Of a stretch of 64,000 bases of DNA, positions 17,440 through 25,426 are shown piece after piece. Source of the DNA: Saccharopolyspora_C sp047200635 (GTDB lineage Bacteria > Actinomycetota > Actinomycetes > Mycobacteriales > Pseudonocardiaceae); assembly GCF_047200635.1 (NCBI RefSeq), contig NZ_JBJZOI010000017.1, positions 90,101-154,100 of the forward strand, read 5' to 3'. The stretch's first letter is position 1, and the number at the start of each line of letters is the position of its first letter. The position numbers and the translations under genes were made by a program. The notes below the pieces were generated by a model. It worked only from the letters and a program-made list of their open reading frames with translations, was not told where the DNA came from and made no database searches.

Positions 17440-18717
17440 GTGAGGTCAGCGATGCCGACGGGTGCGGGCGGCGCGGACACCGGAACCCGGTTGCCGCGCG
17501 AGATCTGGATCCTGGTGACCGGGAGCTTCATCGTCGCGATCGGGATGGGCATCGTCTCCCCCGCGCTGCCCGCCTTCGCCACCTCCTTCGACGTGGGCGT
17601 GACGGCGGCGTCGTTCATCGTGAGCGCGTTCGCCTTCATGCGGCTGGCCTTCGCCCCCGCCAGCGGGCGGCTCGTGGCGTGGTTCGGCGAACGGCCGATC
17701 TACGTGTGGGGGGTGACCATCGTCGGCGTGAGCAGCGCGGCCTGCGCCTTCGCCGACTCGTACTGGCAGCTGCTGGTGTTCCGGGCCCTCGGCGGCACCG
17801 GCTCGACGATGTTCACCGTGTCCGTGGTGGCGCTGCTGGTGCGGCTGTCCCCACCGGACCAGCGCGGGCGGGCCTCCGGGCTGTGGGCGACGAGCTTCCT
17901 GCTGGGCAACGTGTCCGGCCCGATCATCGGCAGCCTGCTGGTCGGCTACTCGCTGCGGCTGCCGTTCCTGATCTACGGCGCCGCGCTGTTCCTGGCCGCG
18001 TTCGTGGGCTGGCTGCTGCTGCGGAACTCGACGCTGGCCGCGCCGGTGAAGGACGACGTCCCGGCGGTGACCGTGCGCGAGGCGCTGGGCTCGCGGGCCT
18101 ACCGGGCCGCGCTGCTGTCGAACTTCAGCACGGGCTGGGCCGTGTTCGGGGTGCGGATCGCGCTGATCCCGCTGTTCGTGGTCGAGGCCCTGCACTCCAC
18201 GCAGGCGATGGCCGGGGTGGCGCTGTCCGTGTTCGCCGTCGGCAACGCCGCGGTGATCATGATGTCCGGTCGGCTCTCGGACCTGCGCGGCCGCAAGCCG
18301 ATGGTGCTGCTCGGGCTCTCCATCTCGGTGGTGGGCACCGCCGCGCTGGGCTTCAGCAGCTCGATCCCGGTGTTCCTGGTGGCCTCGCTGGTCGCCGGGG
18401 TGGGCGCGGGACTGCTCAACCCGGCGCAGAACGCGGCGGTCGCCGACCTGCTGGGCAGCAAGGGCAGGGGCGGGCCGGTGCTGGCCGCCTTCCAGATGTC
18501 CGCGGACGTCGGCGCGATCGTGGGCCCCCTGGTCACCGGCATGATCGCGGACGCGATCTCCTACCAGGTGGCCTTCGGAGTGACCGCGCTGACCGCCGTG
18601 CTCGCCCTCGGCGCGTGGCTCGCGGCACCGGAAACCCGCGGTGCCCGCGGCACCACCGAGGTCGGCCACCTCGACGAGGACCCCGGCACCCCCGACCCGG
18701 AGCGCGCCGCGAAGTAG
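17440..18717 (+). CDS. MFS transporter, drug exporter type
   Basis: A 425-residue protein with 12 predicted membrane helices. The loop GRLVAWFGERPIYVWGV is a variant of the MFS motif A region; GRLSDLRGRKPMVLLG between helices 8 and 9 is the second-half copy. VFRALGGTGSTMFTVSVVALLVRLSPPDQRGRASG resembles motif B/C of 12- or 14-helix exporters. The start could be GTG 17440 or ATG 17452. Gene neighbours give no substrate clue, so an efflux role is inferred from family resemblance only. Confidence 0.85.
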   Translation: MRSAMPTGAGGADTGTRLPREIWILVTGSFIVAIGMGIVSPALPAFATSFDVGVTAASFIVSAFAFMRLAFAPASGRLVAWFGERPIYVWGVTIVGVSSAACAFADSYWQLLVFRALGGTGSTMFTVSVVALLVRLSPPDQRGRASGLWATSFLLGNVSGPIIGSLLVGYSLRLPFLIYGAALFLAAFVGWLLLRNSTLAAPVKDDVPAVTVREALGSRAYRAALLSNFSTGWAVFGVRIALIPLFVVEALHSTQAMAGVALSVFAVGNAAVIMMSGRLSDLRGRKPMVLLGLSISVVGTAALGFSSSIPVFLVASLVAGVGAGLLNPAQNAAVADLLGSKGRGGPVLAAFQMSADVGAIVGPLVTGMIADAISYQVAFGVTALTAVLALGAWLAAPETRGARGTTEVGHLDEDPGTPDPERAAK

Positions 18718-18802
18718 CGCGGTCCCCGGGTGGCGTCCGGCCGACGGCCGCGGGACCGGGCCGGCTCCCGCGACAGCAGGGCGCGGCCCCGGGGAGCGAG
18801 CG

Positions 18803-19588
18803 TCAGAAGCGGGCCGTGCTGAGGGAGCCGGTGAGGCGTTCGGCAGCGGCGCGGACCTCGGCGGCGCGCAGGTCGCCGGGAGCGCCGGTGAAGTCGTCGC
18901 TGTGCCCGCCCAGGCTGATCGTCCCGATCAGCGAACCGCCGGAGCCGAGCACGGGAGCGGCGACCGCCGAGACGCCCTGCAGGTAGTCGTCCCGGCTGCG
19001 CGCGACTCCCCCGGCCCGCACCTCGTCCAGGTGCGCGGCGAACTCCGCCGGATCCACGAAGGTCTCCCCGGTGAAGGCGGGCAGCGGCTCCGCCAGCACC
19101 CGGCGGCGCAGCTCGGGGTCGAACGCGACCATCGCCACCGGGGCGGCCGCGGCGTGGAACGGCAGCACCGAACCGATCGCGACGGCGGCCAGCACCATCG
19201 GCTTGCCGCCCTCGACGCGGTCGATGCACACGGCCCCCGCCCCGGAGGGCACCATCAGGAACGCGGTGTCGCCGAACCGCGAGGCCAGCGCCTCCAGTTC
19301 CGGCCGGGCCTCGGTGCGCAGGTCGAAGCCGGCGAGCGCGGCCGACCCGATGGCGAACACCGGCATCCGCACGCGGTAGGCGCCGCTGTGGTCGCGGTGC
19401 ACCCAGCCCGCCTCGACGAACGAGCTCATCAGCCGGTGCACGGTCGGTTTGTTCAGCCCGCTGGCAGCCGTGAGCTCGGCCAGCGTGATCACCGGCCGCT
19501 CGGCGCCGAACTGGCCGAGCAGCTGGCAGGCGCGCAGCACCGAGCCGACCGTCTCGCGCCCGGAGCCGTCCTCGACAGCCTCTCGCAC
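18803..19588 (-). CDS. IclR-family transcriptional regulator
   Basis: The 261-residue protein has an N-terminal winged helix (VLRACQLLGQFG, ASGLNKPTVHRLMSSFVEAGWV) and an IclR effector domain from about residue 85. GTISLGGHSDDF near the C-terminus closes the ligand-binding domain. It starts with a GTG and is divergent from the catabolic operon at 19723, with a palindrome in the shared promoter, so it is the probable local regulator. The effector would be a pathway intermediate, likely a small carboxylate. Confidence 0.9.
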   Translation of the reverse strand: MREAVEDGSGRETVGSVLRACQLLGQFGAERPVITLAELTAASGLNKPTVHRLMSSFVEAGWVHRDHSGAYRVRMPVFAIGSAALAGFDLRTEARPELEALASRFGDTAFLMVPSGAGAVCIDRVEGGKPMVLAAVAIGSVLPFHAAAAPVAMVAFDPELRRRVLAEPLPAFTGETFVDPAEFAAHLDEVRAGGVARSRDDYLQGVSAVAAPVLGSGGSLIGTISLGGHSDDFTGAPGDLRAAEVRAAAERLTGSLSTARF

Positions 19589-19650
19589 ACCCGTCCCCTC
19601 ACCCTTCGTGACTACGACCTCGCCAGGCTAGCGACCCGGCGATGTGTTGC

Positions 19651-19706
19651 TTGACACGTCCCACCCTCCTCGCGCACAGTTCCGTAACGCATATCGGATC
19701 ACGATA
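19651..19706 (+). promoter_or_regulatory. Catabolic operon promoter and IclR-type operator
   Basis: TTGACA (19651-19656) with CACAGT 18 bp further on (19675-19680) is a likely promoter. Just downstream, TATCG-GATCA-CGATA (19692-19706) is a perfect inverted repeat with 5-bp arms and spacer, the size of IclR-family sites. It sits between the promoter and the AAGGAG ribosome-binding site, a position suited to repression. Confidence 0.55.
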
Positions 19707-19722
19707 CACGAAGGAGTGGTCA

Positions 19723-20586
19723 GTGGATCTGCGCGAGATGATCAGCGAAGGACTCGTCCAGGCGCCGGGCGTGTGGGACGGGCTCACGGCCCGGCTCGCC
19801 GAGCAGGCGGGCTTCCCCGCGCTGTGCGCCTCCGGCTTCGCCGTCTCGGCGGCGCTGGGCTACCCGGACGCCGAGCTCTACACGATGACGGAGAACCTGC
19901 AGGCGGTCCGGACGATCCGCGAGGCGAGCCCGCTGCCCGTCATCGCCGACATCGACACCGGCTACGGCAACGCCGTCAACGCCGCCCGGACCGCGCGCCG
20001 GTTCGCCGACGCCGGGGTGGCCGCCGTGTTCCTGGAGGACCAGCGCTCCCCGAAGCGCTGCCCGCTCATCCCCGGCGCCGAGATCGAACTGCTCGACCTG
20101 CCGGAGGCGACCGGGAAGATCCGCGCCGTGCGGGACGCCGCGCAGGCCACCGGGATGCTCGTGATCGCCCGCACCGACGCCAAGGGCGAGGAGGCCCTGC
20201 GCCGGGCCGAGGCCTACGTCGACGCGGGCGCGGACCTGATCATGCCGGTGACGAAGACGTTCACCACCACCGAGGAGTGGCGCCGCTGCCACGAGGTCGC
20301 GGGCGTCCCGCTGATGGCGACGCTGACCGCCTCCGCGTGGACCGAGCGCGAGTTCACCCCCGAGGTGATGGAGCAGATCGGCGTCCGGCTCGCGCTGCTG
20401 CCGACCCAGGTCCTGATGGCCGTCACCGGCGCCGCGCAGGCGTGCCTGCGCCGGCTCGCCGCGGGCGAGCCCCCGGCCGACGTCAGCGCCGACGCCACAC
20501 CGCACCACGAGTTCGTCGAACTCATCGGCATGGCGGAGGTCGAGCGGCAGCAGCGCTCGTACCTGCCCGCCGCCGAAACGGTCTGA
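19723..20586 (+). CDS. Isocitrate lyase/PEP mutase-family carbon-carbon lyase
   Basis: The 287-residue protein has the TIM-barrel markers ADIDTGYGN (metal-binding acidic pair), FLEDQRSPKRCPLI with the catalytic-loop Cys113, and ARTDAKGEEALRRAEAYVDAGAD. It is the length of 2-methylisocitrate lyase, dimethylmalate lyase and oxaloacetate decarboxylase rather than isocitrate lyase. In 2-methylisocitrate lyase the Cys is followed by Gly-His (KCGH); here Pro-Leu follows, so another 2-hydroxy-dicarboxylate is likely cleaved. The adjacent aconitase-like subunits would supply such a substrate. GTG start after AAGGAGTGG. First gene of the operon. Confidence 0.85.
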   Translation: MDLREMISEGLVQAPGVWDGLTARLAEQAGFPALCASGFAVSAALGYPDAELYTMTENLQAVRTIREASPLPVIADIDTGYGNAVNAARTARRFADAGVAAVFLEDQRSPKRCPLIPGAEIELLDLPEATGKIRAVRDAAQATGMLVIARTDAKGEEALRRAEAYVDAGADLIMPVTKTFTTTEEWRRCHEVAGVPLMATLTASAWTEREFTPEVMEQIGVRLALLPTQVLMAVTGAAQACLRRLAAGEPPADVSADATPHHEFVELIGMAEVERQQRSYLPAAETV

Positions 20587-20595
20587 GGGAGCGCC

Positions 20596-21864
20596 ATGCC
20601 CAGCACGATCACCGAGAAGATCCTGGCCAGGGCCGCGGGCGTCGACCGCGTCCAGGCGGGCGACAACCTGCCGGTGCGGCCGGACTACATGATCGCCTAC
20701 GACTTCCCCGGCTACACCGACGTGATGTTCCGGCAGATGCACGACGACTTCGGCATCCGCGAGCTCGTCGAGCCGGAGCGCTACCTCGTGTTCATCGACC
20801 ACATGCTCACCAAGGGCACCGACAAGGAGCAGGCGGTCCACCAGGTCACCCGCGACTGGTGCGAGTTCTACGGCATCTCGCTGCACGAGGCCCAGGGCAT
20901 CGGGCACCAGGTGATGGCCGAGCTCGGCTACGCGCTGCCGGGCAACTTCCTGATCCACTTCGACGGGCACATCTCCGGCGCCGGGGCGTTCGGCGCGCTG
21001 GGCTGGGGCGTGCGCCGGGACCTGCTGGAGGCGTGGGTCTCCGGGCAGATCCACCTCGACGTCCCCCGCACCACCCGGTTCGAGCTGACCGGCGGGTTCG
21101 CGCCCGGCGTCGACAGCCGGGACCTGGTGCACCACATCATCGGCGAGTTCGGCGCGGACGGGTGCGCGCATCAGGTGATGGAGTTCGCCGGGCCGGGCGC
21201 GCGGTCGATGTCCATCGACCGCAGGCAGGGGCTGTGCGGGATGGCGATGTTCACCGGGGCGGTGTCCGCGGTGTTCGAGCCGGACGAGGCCGCGCTGAAC
21301 TACGCCCGCCGCGTCGCGGCCGCCGACTTCACCCCGCAGCTGCCGGATCCGGGCGCCGAGTACGCGGCCGTGCACACCATCGACCTGTCCGCGCTGCGGC
21401 CGCAGGTGGTGCTGCCCGGCTCGGCCCGCTCGGCCCACACCCGCGGCGCCGACGAGCTGTCCGGCACCCCGGTCACCAAGGCGTTCATCGGATCCTGCGC
21501 CAGCGGGCGGATCGAGGACATCCGGGCCGCCGCGCTGGTCCTGGACGGACGGCGGATCGACCCGGGAGTGGAGCTCAACGTCGTACCGACCTCCGACGCC
21601 GTGCACCGGCAGGCCGAGGACGAGGGGCTCCTCGACGTGCTGCGGGAGGCGGGGGCGCAGATCGCCCGCTCCAGCTGCGACTTCTGCTTCGGCTACCAGA
21701 AGCCGCTGCAGGCCGGGGAGAACTGCATCTCGACCGGGGTGCTCAACATCTCCGGCCGGATGGGCAGCACCGACGCGAACATCTACATGGGGTCGGCCTA
21801 CACGGTGGCGGCGAGCGCCGTCGCGGGCACGATCACCGCCGCCGAGGAGGTGGCGCGCTCATGA
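20596..21864 (+). CDS. Aconitase-family hydro-lyase large subunit (LeuC-like)
   Basis: The 422-residue protein carries the [4Fe-4S] ligands of the aconitase superfamily: FIGSCASGRIEDIRAAA and RSSCDFCFGYQ. HLDVPRTTRFELTGGF and FDGHISGAGAFG are further family segments. True LeuC usually reads GSCTNGR and CSMCLG, so this is a divergent member such as a dimethylmaleate-hydratase-like or homoaconitase-like enzyme. It would hydrate a substituted unsaturated dicarboxylate. Its start is 9 bp after the lyase stop, and its stop overlaps the small-subunit start by 4 bp (ATGA). Confidence 0.86.
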   Translation: MPSTITEKILARAAGVDRVQAGDNLPVRPDYMIAYDFPGYTDVMFRQMHDDFGIRELVEPERYLVFIDHMLTKGTDKEQAVHQVTRDWCEFYGISLHEAQGIGHQVMAELGYALPGNFLIHFDGHISGAGAFGALGWGVRRDLLEAWVSGQIHLDVPRTTRFELTGGFAPGVDSRDLVHHIIGEFGADGCAHQVMEFAGPGARSMSIDRRQGLCGMAMFTGAVSAVFEPDEAALNYARRVAAADFTPQLPDPGAEYAAVHTIDLSALRPQVVLPGSARSAHTRGADELSGTPVTKAFIGSCASGRIEDIRAAALVLDGRRIDPGVELNVVPTSDAVHRQAEDEGLLDVLREAGAQIARSSCDFCFGYQKPLQAGENCISTGVLNISGRMGSTDANIYMGSAYTVAASAVAGTITAAEEVARS

Positions 21865-22403
21865 GCGCCGTGCGCGACTACCCGCCGCCGCCCGACGTCA
21901 TCCGCGGGCGGGTGGCCTGGGCGTTCGGCGACGACTTCGACATCGACCTGGTGATCGGCGTCGAGAACATCAAGTCCTACGACGCGGAGTTCCTGCGCGG
22001 CAAGGTGATGCGCGCCTACGACCCGGGCTTCGCGGACCGGGTCCGGCCGGGGGACGTGATCGTCGGGGGCCGCAACTTCGGCTACGGCCACCCGCACTAT
22101 CCGCCGATGGTCGCGCTGCGCGACCTGGGCATCGCGGCGGTCCTGGCGGAGTCCTTCTCCCCCGGCTTCTGGCGCGGGGAGACCTACAACGGGATGCCGC
22201 TGCTGACGGTGCCCGGCATCAGCACCGCCGCCGAGGTCGGTGCCGCAGTGGAGGTCGACTGGCGGCGGGCCGCCGTCCGCCTGGACGGGACCGAGCTGCG
22301 CGGGGAGCCGCCCAGCGAGCGAGCGCGACGGGTGATCGAGGCGGGCGGCTCGCTGAAGCTGCTGCTCGCCGAGCACGCCCGTGAGTCGAGTCCCCAGCGC
22401 TGA
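21861..22403 (+). CDS. Aconitase-family hydro-lyase small subunit (LeuD-like)
   Basis: This 180-residue swivel-domain subunit contains GRNFGYGHPHYPPMVALRDLG, the active-site loop of LeuD-type subunits (usually FGCGSSREHAP), followed by AAVLAESFSPGFWRGETYNGMPLL. The replacement of SSREH by HPHYP removes the usual Arg that binds the gamma-carboxylate and suggests a different substrate from isopropylmalate. ATGA overlap with the large subunit ensures coupled synthesis. Confidence 0.85.
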   Translation: MSAVRDYPPPPDVIRGRVAWAFGDDFDIDLVIGVENIKSYDAEFLRGKVMRAYDPGFADRVRPGDVIVGGRNFGYGHPHYPPMVALRDLGIAAVLAESFSPGFWRGETYNGMPLLTVPGISTAAEVGAAVEVDWRRAAVRLDGTELRGEPPSERARRVIEAGGSLKLLLAEHARESSPQR

Positions 22404-22460
22404 TCCCGGTCCTGCCCCAGCCCCCTGCCGATCCGATCAACGATGATCAGGAGCTTCGCG

Positions 22461-23777
22461 ATGCCCGGAACGACCCCAGCCGCCGATGCGGCGACCACGA
22501 CCGGCTCCCCGGCGACGGCCCGGCGCGCCGCCGTGGCGGGAGGCGTCGGCACGCTGATCGAGTACTACGACTTCAGCGTCTACGCCTTCCTCGCGGTCAC
22601 CATCGGTCCGCTGTTCTTCCCCAGCGGCCAGCCCGCCGTCTCCCTGCTGCTCACGCTGGCCGTCTTCGGTTCCGCCTACGTGATGCGGCCGATCGGCGGG
22701 TGGTTCTTCGGCCGGCTCGGTGACCGGCGGGGCCGCCGGCACGCGCTGGTCGTGACGGTGGTGGCGATGGGCATCTGCTGCGGGCTGCTGGGCCTGCTGC
22801 CGACGTACTCGTCCGTCGGTCTCCTGGCACCGGTGCTGCTGGTGCTGATCCGGCTCGCGCAGGGCTTCTCGGCGGGCGGGGAGATCGGCGGCGCGGCCAC
22901 CTACGTCGCCGAGTCGGCCCCGACCGGGCGGCGCGGGCTCTACGGCTCGGTCACCGCGCTCGGCTCGACCTTCGGCTTCGCGATGTCCGCGGCGGTCGTC
23001 GGCCTGGTCAGCACCCTGACCACCGAGGAGCAGATGGTGGCCTGGGGCTGGCGGATCCCGTTCCTGATCTCCATCCCGCTGGCGGTCCTGTGCCTGTGGG
23101 TGCGGGTCCGGCTGGAGGACACCACCGAGTTCGCCGAGATGGCCGACAAGCAGGAGGTGGTGCGCAGCCCGCTGCTGCAGGTCGTCCGGGAACGGCCCGG
23201 TTCGGTGCTGCGGGTCATCGGCATCGCGATCGCGATGAACGGCAGCGGCTACATCGGCCTGACCTACTTCAACGTCTACCTGATCAACGATCTCGGCTTC
23301 GACAAGCAGTCGGTGTACTGGACGTCGGCGATCGGCATCGCACTCGCCTGCGCGACGTACCCCGTCGCGGGCGCGCTCTCGGATCGCTTCGGCCGCAGGC
23401 CCGTGCTGATCTTCGCGTACGTCGGGTACCTGGTGATCGCCTGGCCCGCCTTCGCCGTGCTGGGAGCGACGTCGAGCATCGTCGTCGTCGGGCTCGTCTA
23501 CGTCGTCTACATGTCCTTCAACGGCTTCGCGCAGGTTCCCGCGTTCCCGCAGTTCACCGAGCTGTTCCCGCGTCGAGTGCGCTACACCGGGGTGGCGCTC
23601 GGGTTCAACATCGGCACGATCGTCGCCGGGGGCAGCGCGCCCTACATCGCCGCCCAGCTGGTGCAGAGCACCGGAGACCCGATGGCACCCGCGTTCTGGG
23701 TGATGGGCGTGGCGGCGGTCGGTCTGATCACCGTCGCGACCATGCGCGAGACCAGCCGCGAACGCCTTCCCGTCTGA
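22461..23777 (+). CDS. MHS-family MFS transporter, carboxylate:proton symporter type
   Basis: The 438-residue carrier belongs to the metabolite:H+ symporter branch of the MFS. TLIEYYDFSVYAFLAVTIG, RPIGGWFFGRLGDRRGRRHALV and RLAQGFSAGGEIGGAATYVAESAP are its diagnostic segments (helix 1, loop 2-3, helix 4-5). Related carriers import citrate, tricarballylate, shikimate or dicarboxylates. I start at ATG 22461 because AGGAG sits 7 nt upstream; ATG 22443 is also in frame. Position inside the operon makes it the likely substrate importer. Confidence 0.87.
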   Translation: MPGTTPAADAATTTGSPATARRAAVAGGVGTLIEYYDFSVYAFLAVTIGPLFFPSGQPAVSLLLTLAVFGSAYVMRPIGGWFFGRLGDRRGRRHALVVTVVAMGICCGLLGLLPTYSSVGLLAPVLLVLIRLAQGFSAGGEIGGAATYVAESAPTGRRGLYGSVTALGSTFGFAMSAAVVGLVSTLTTEEQMVAWGWRIPFLISIPLAVLCLWVRVRLEDTTEFAEMADKQEVVRSPLLQVVRERPGSVLRVIGIAIAMNGSGYIGLTYFNVYLINDLGFDKQSVYWTSAIGIALACATYPVAGALSDRFGRRPVLIFAYVGYLVIAWPAFAVLGATSSIVVVGLVYVVYMSFNGFAQVPAFPQFTELFPRRVRYTGVALGFNIGTIVAGGSAPYIAAQLVQSTGDPMAPAFWVMGVAAVGLITVATMRETSRERLPV

Positions 23778-23807
23778 TCCGCCGTGCGCACCGAGAGGAG
23801 ACCGGCC

Positions 23808-25418
23808 GTGCCGGAACCATCCACACCGGACCGCGAGGTCGACCTGCTCTGCGTCGGGGGCGGGCTGGGCGGGCTCGCCGCCGCGCTGCGCGCCGCCGAG
23901 CTCGGGGGCGAGGTCCTCGTCGCCGAGCGCTCGGACGTCGTCGGCGGGGTCGCCGCCTACAGCGGCGGGTTCGTCTGGGTCGGCGGGGATCCGCTGGCCG
24001 AGGGGCCAGCCGACCCGATCGACGCCGTCGAGTCCTATCTGGACCACGTCCAGGGCGAGCGGCCCGTGGACCGGGCGGCCCGCCGCGACTACCTGAACGA
24101 CGCGCGGGAGGCGACCGCCTGGTTCGCGGCGGCCGGGGTGCCGCTCCGGGCGATCCCCGGGGCCCCGGACCTCTACCACCCGGCGCCCGGCTCGACGGAG
24201 TCCGGGCGGCTGCTGGAATGCGTCGTGGACGGCCGGGACCTGGGCGCCTGGCGCGGGCGCCTGCGTCGCGGGCCGTACTACGACGTCGGCGTCTCCCGCG
24301 CCGAGCAGTACGCGGAGTCCGGAGGTGCGGCGAAGGACGCGGACCTGCTGACGCACGGGATGGGTCTCGCCGGGGGCTTCGTGCGGGAGGCGCTGGTCCG
24401 CCGGGGCGTCGACTGCCTGCTGGCGACCCGGGCGCGCGAGCTGCTGGTCGAGGACGGCACCGTCGTGGGCGCGGTGCTCGACGGGCCGGACGGGCGGATC
24501 CGGGTCCGGGCCCGCGAGGGGGTGCTGCTCGCCGCTGGCGGGTACGGCGGCTCCCCGGAGGCGGCGGAGCTGGAGGACCTGCCGGAGCTCGTCGAGAGCG
24601 CGCCGCCGGTCGTCGACGGCGACTCCCTCGCGCTCGCCGAGCAGGCCGGGGCCGGGCTGGCGCGCGGCGCGGACCCGTTCTTCAGCGTCGGCCACGGCTT
24701 CCCCGGCGAGGTCCACCCGGGCACGGAGGTCCCGCTGGTGCGGCCGCTGCTGACGCACCTCGGCCTCCCGCACTCGCTCATCGTCAACCGGGACGGGCTG
24801 CGGTTCGGCGACGAGAGCTACTACGGCTCGTTGATCAGCGCGCTGCGCCGCTTCGACCCCGGGACCGGCCGCTGGGCGAACGTGCCGTGCTGGTTCGTCG
24901 CCGACGACGAGTTCCGCGAGCGCTACGGCCTCGGCCCGCACGCGCCGGGCGAGCAGTGGCCGTCCGAGGTGCCGCGCGCCGACGACCTCCGCTCGCTCGC
25001 GGAGCTGGCGGGCATCGACCGGGACGGCCTGGCGCGCACGGTCGCCGAGTTCAACCGCGCCGCCGAGCTCGGCGAGGATCCGGCATTCGGCCGGGGCGGT
25101 TCACCGTTCGTCCGCAGGACCTACGGCGACGCCGCGCACGGCCCGAACCCGTGCCTCGGCCCCCTGCGGACCCCGCCGTTCCACGCGTTCCCGCTGTCGC
25201 TGGTCGGATTCGGCATGGGCACCCTCGGCCTGCGGATCGACCGGGACGCCCGGGTGCTCCGGCGCGACGGCTCCCCCGTCCCCGGCCTCTACGCGACGGG
25301 CAACGCGGCCGCCACGCGCGAACTGCGCGGTTACGTCACCGGCCTGGCCAACGCCCGCAACTACACCTACGCCTACCGCGCCGCGAACCACGCCCGCGGC
25401 CGCGGTGCTCAGCCGTGA
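23808..25418 (+). CDS. FAD-dependent dehydrogenase, fumarate reductase/ketosteroid dehydrogenase-like
   Basis: The 536-residue flavoprotein opens with the FAD motif LLCVGGGLGGLAAALRAAELG. It has the capping-domain layout of soluble fumarate reductases, 3-ketosteroid dehydrogenases and tricarballylate dehydrogenase. The C-terminal GLYATGNAAATRELRGYVTGLANARNY holds the second FAD contact. Such enzymes insert or remove a C=C bond next to a carbonyl or carboxylate. In this operon it could produce the alkene hydrated by the aconitase-like pair. GTG start with GAGAGGAG upstream. Confidence 0.86.
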   Translation: MPEPSTPDREVDLLCVGGGLGGLAAALRAAELGGEVLVAERSDVVGGVAAYSGGFVWVGGDPLAEGPADPIDAVESYLDHVQGERPVDRAARRDYLNDAREATAWFAAAGVPLRAIPGAPDLYHPAPGSTESGRLLECVVDGRDLGAWRGRLRRGPYYDVGVSRAEQYAESGGAAKDADLLTHGMGLAGGFVREALVRRGVDCLLATRARELLVEDGTVVGAVLDGPDGRIRVRAREGVLLAAGGYGGSPEAAELEDLPELVESAPPVVDGDSLALAEQAGAGLARGADPFFSVGHGFPGEVHPGTEVPLVRPLLTHLGLPHSLIVNRDGLRFGDESYYGSLISALRRFDPGTGRWANVPCWFVADDEFRERYGLGPHAPGEQWPSEVPRADDLRSLAELAGIDRDGLARTVAEFNRAAELGEDPAFGRGGSPFVRRTYGDAAHGPNPCLGPLRTPPFHAFPLSLVGFGMGTLGLRIDRDARVLRRDGSPVPGLYATGNAAATRELRGYVTGLANARNYTYAYRAANHARGRGAQP

Positions 25419-25426
25419 GGAGTCCC

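Noticed and set aside
19723..22403. Standard methylcitrate cycle or leucine biosynthesis genes
   Set aside because: No methylcitrate synthase or isopropylmalate synthase is adjacent, and the active-site motifs of the lyase and small subunit differ from PrpB and LeuD.
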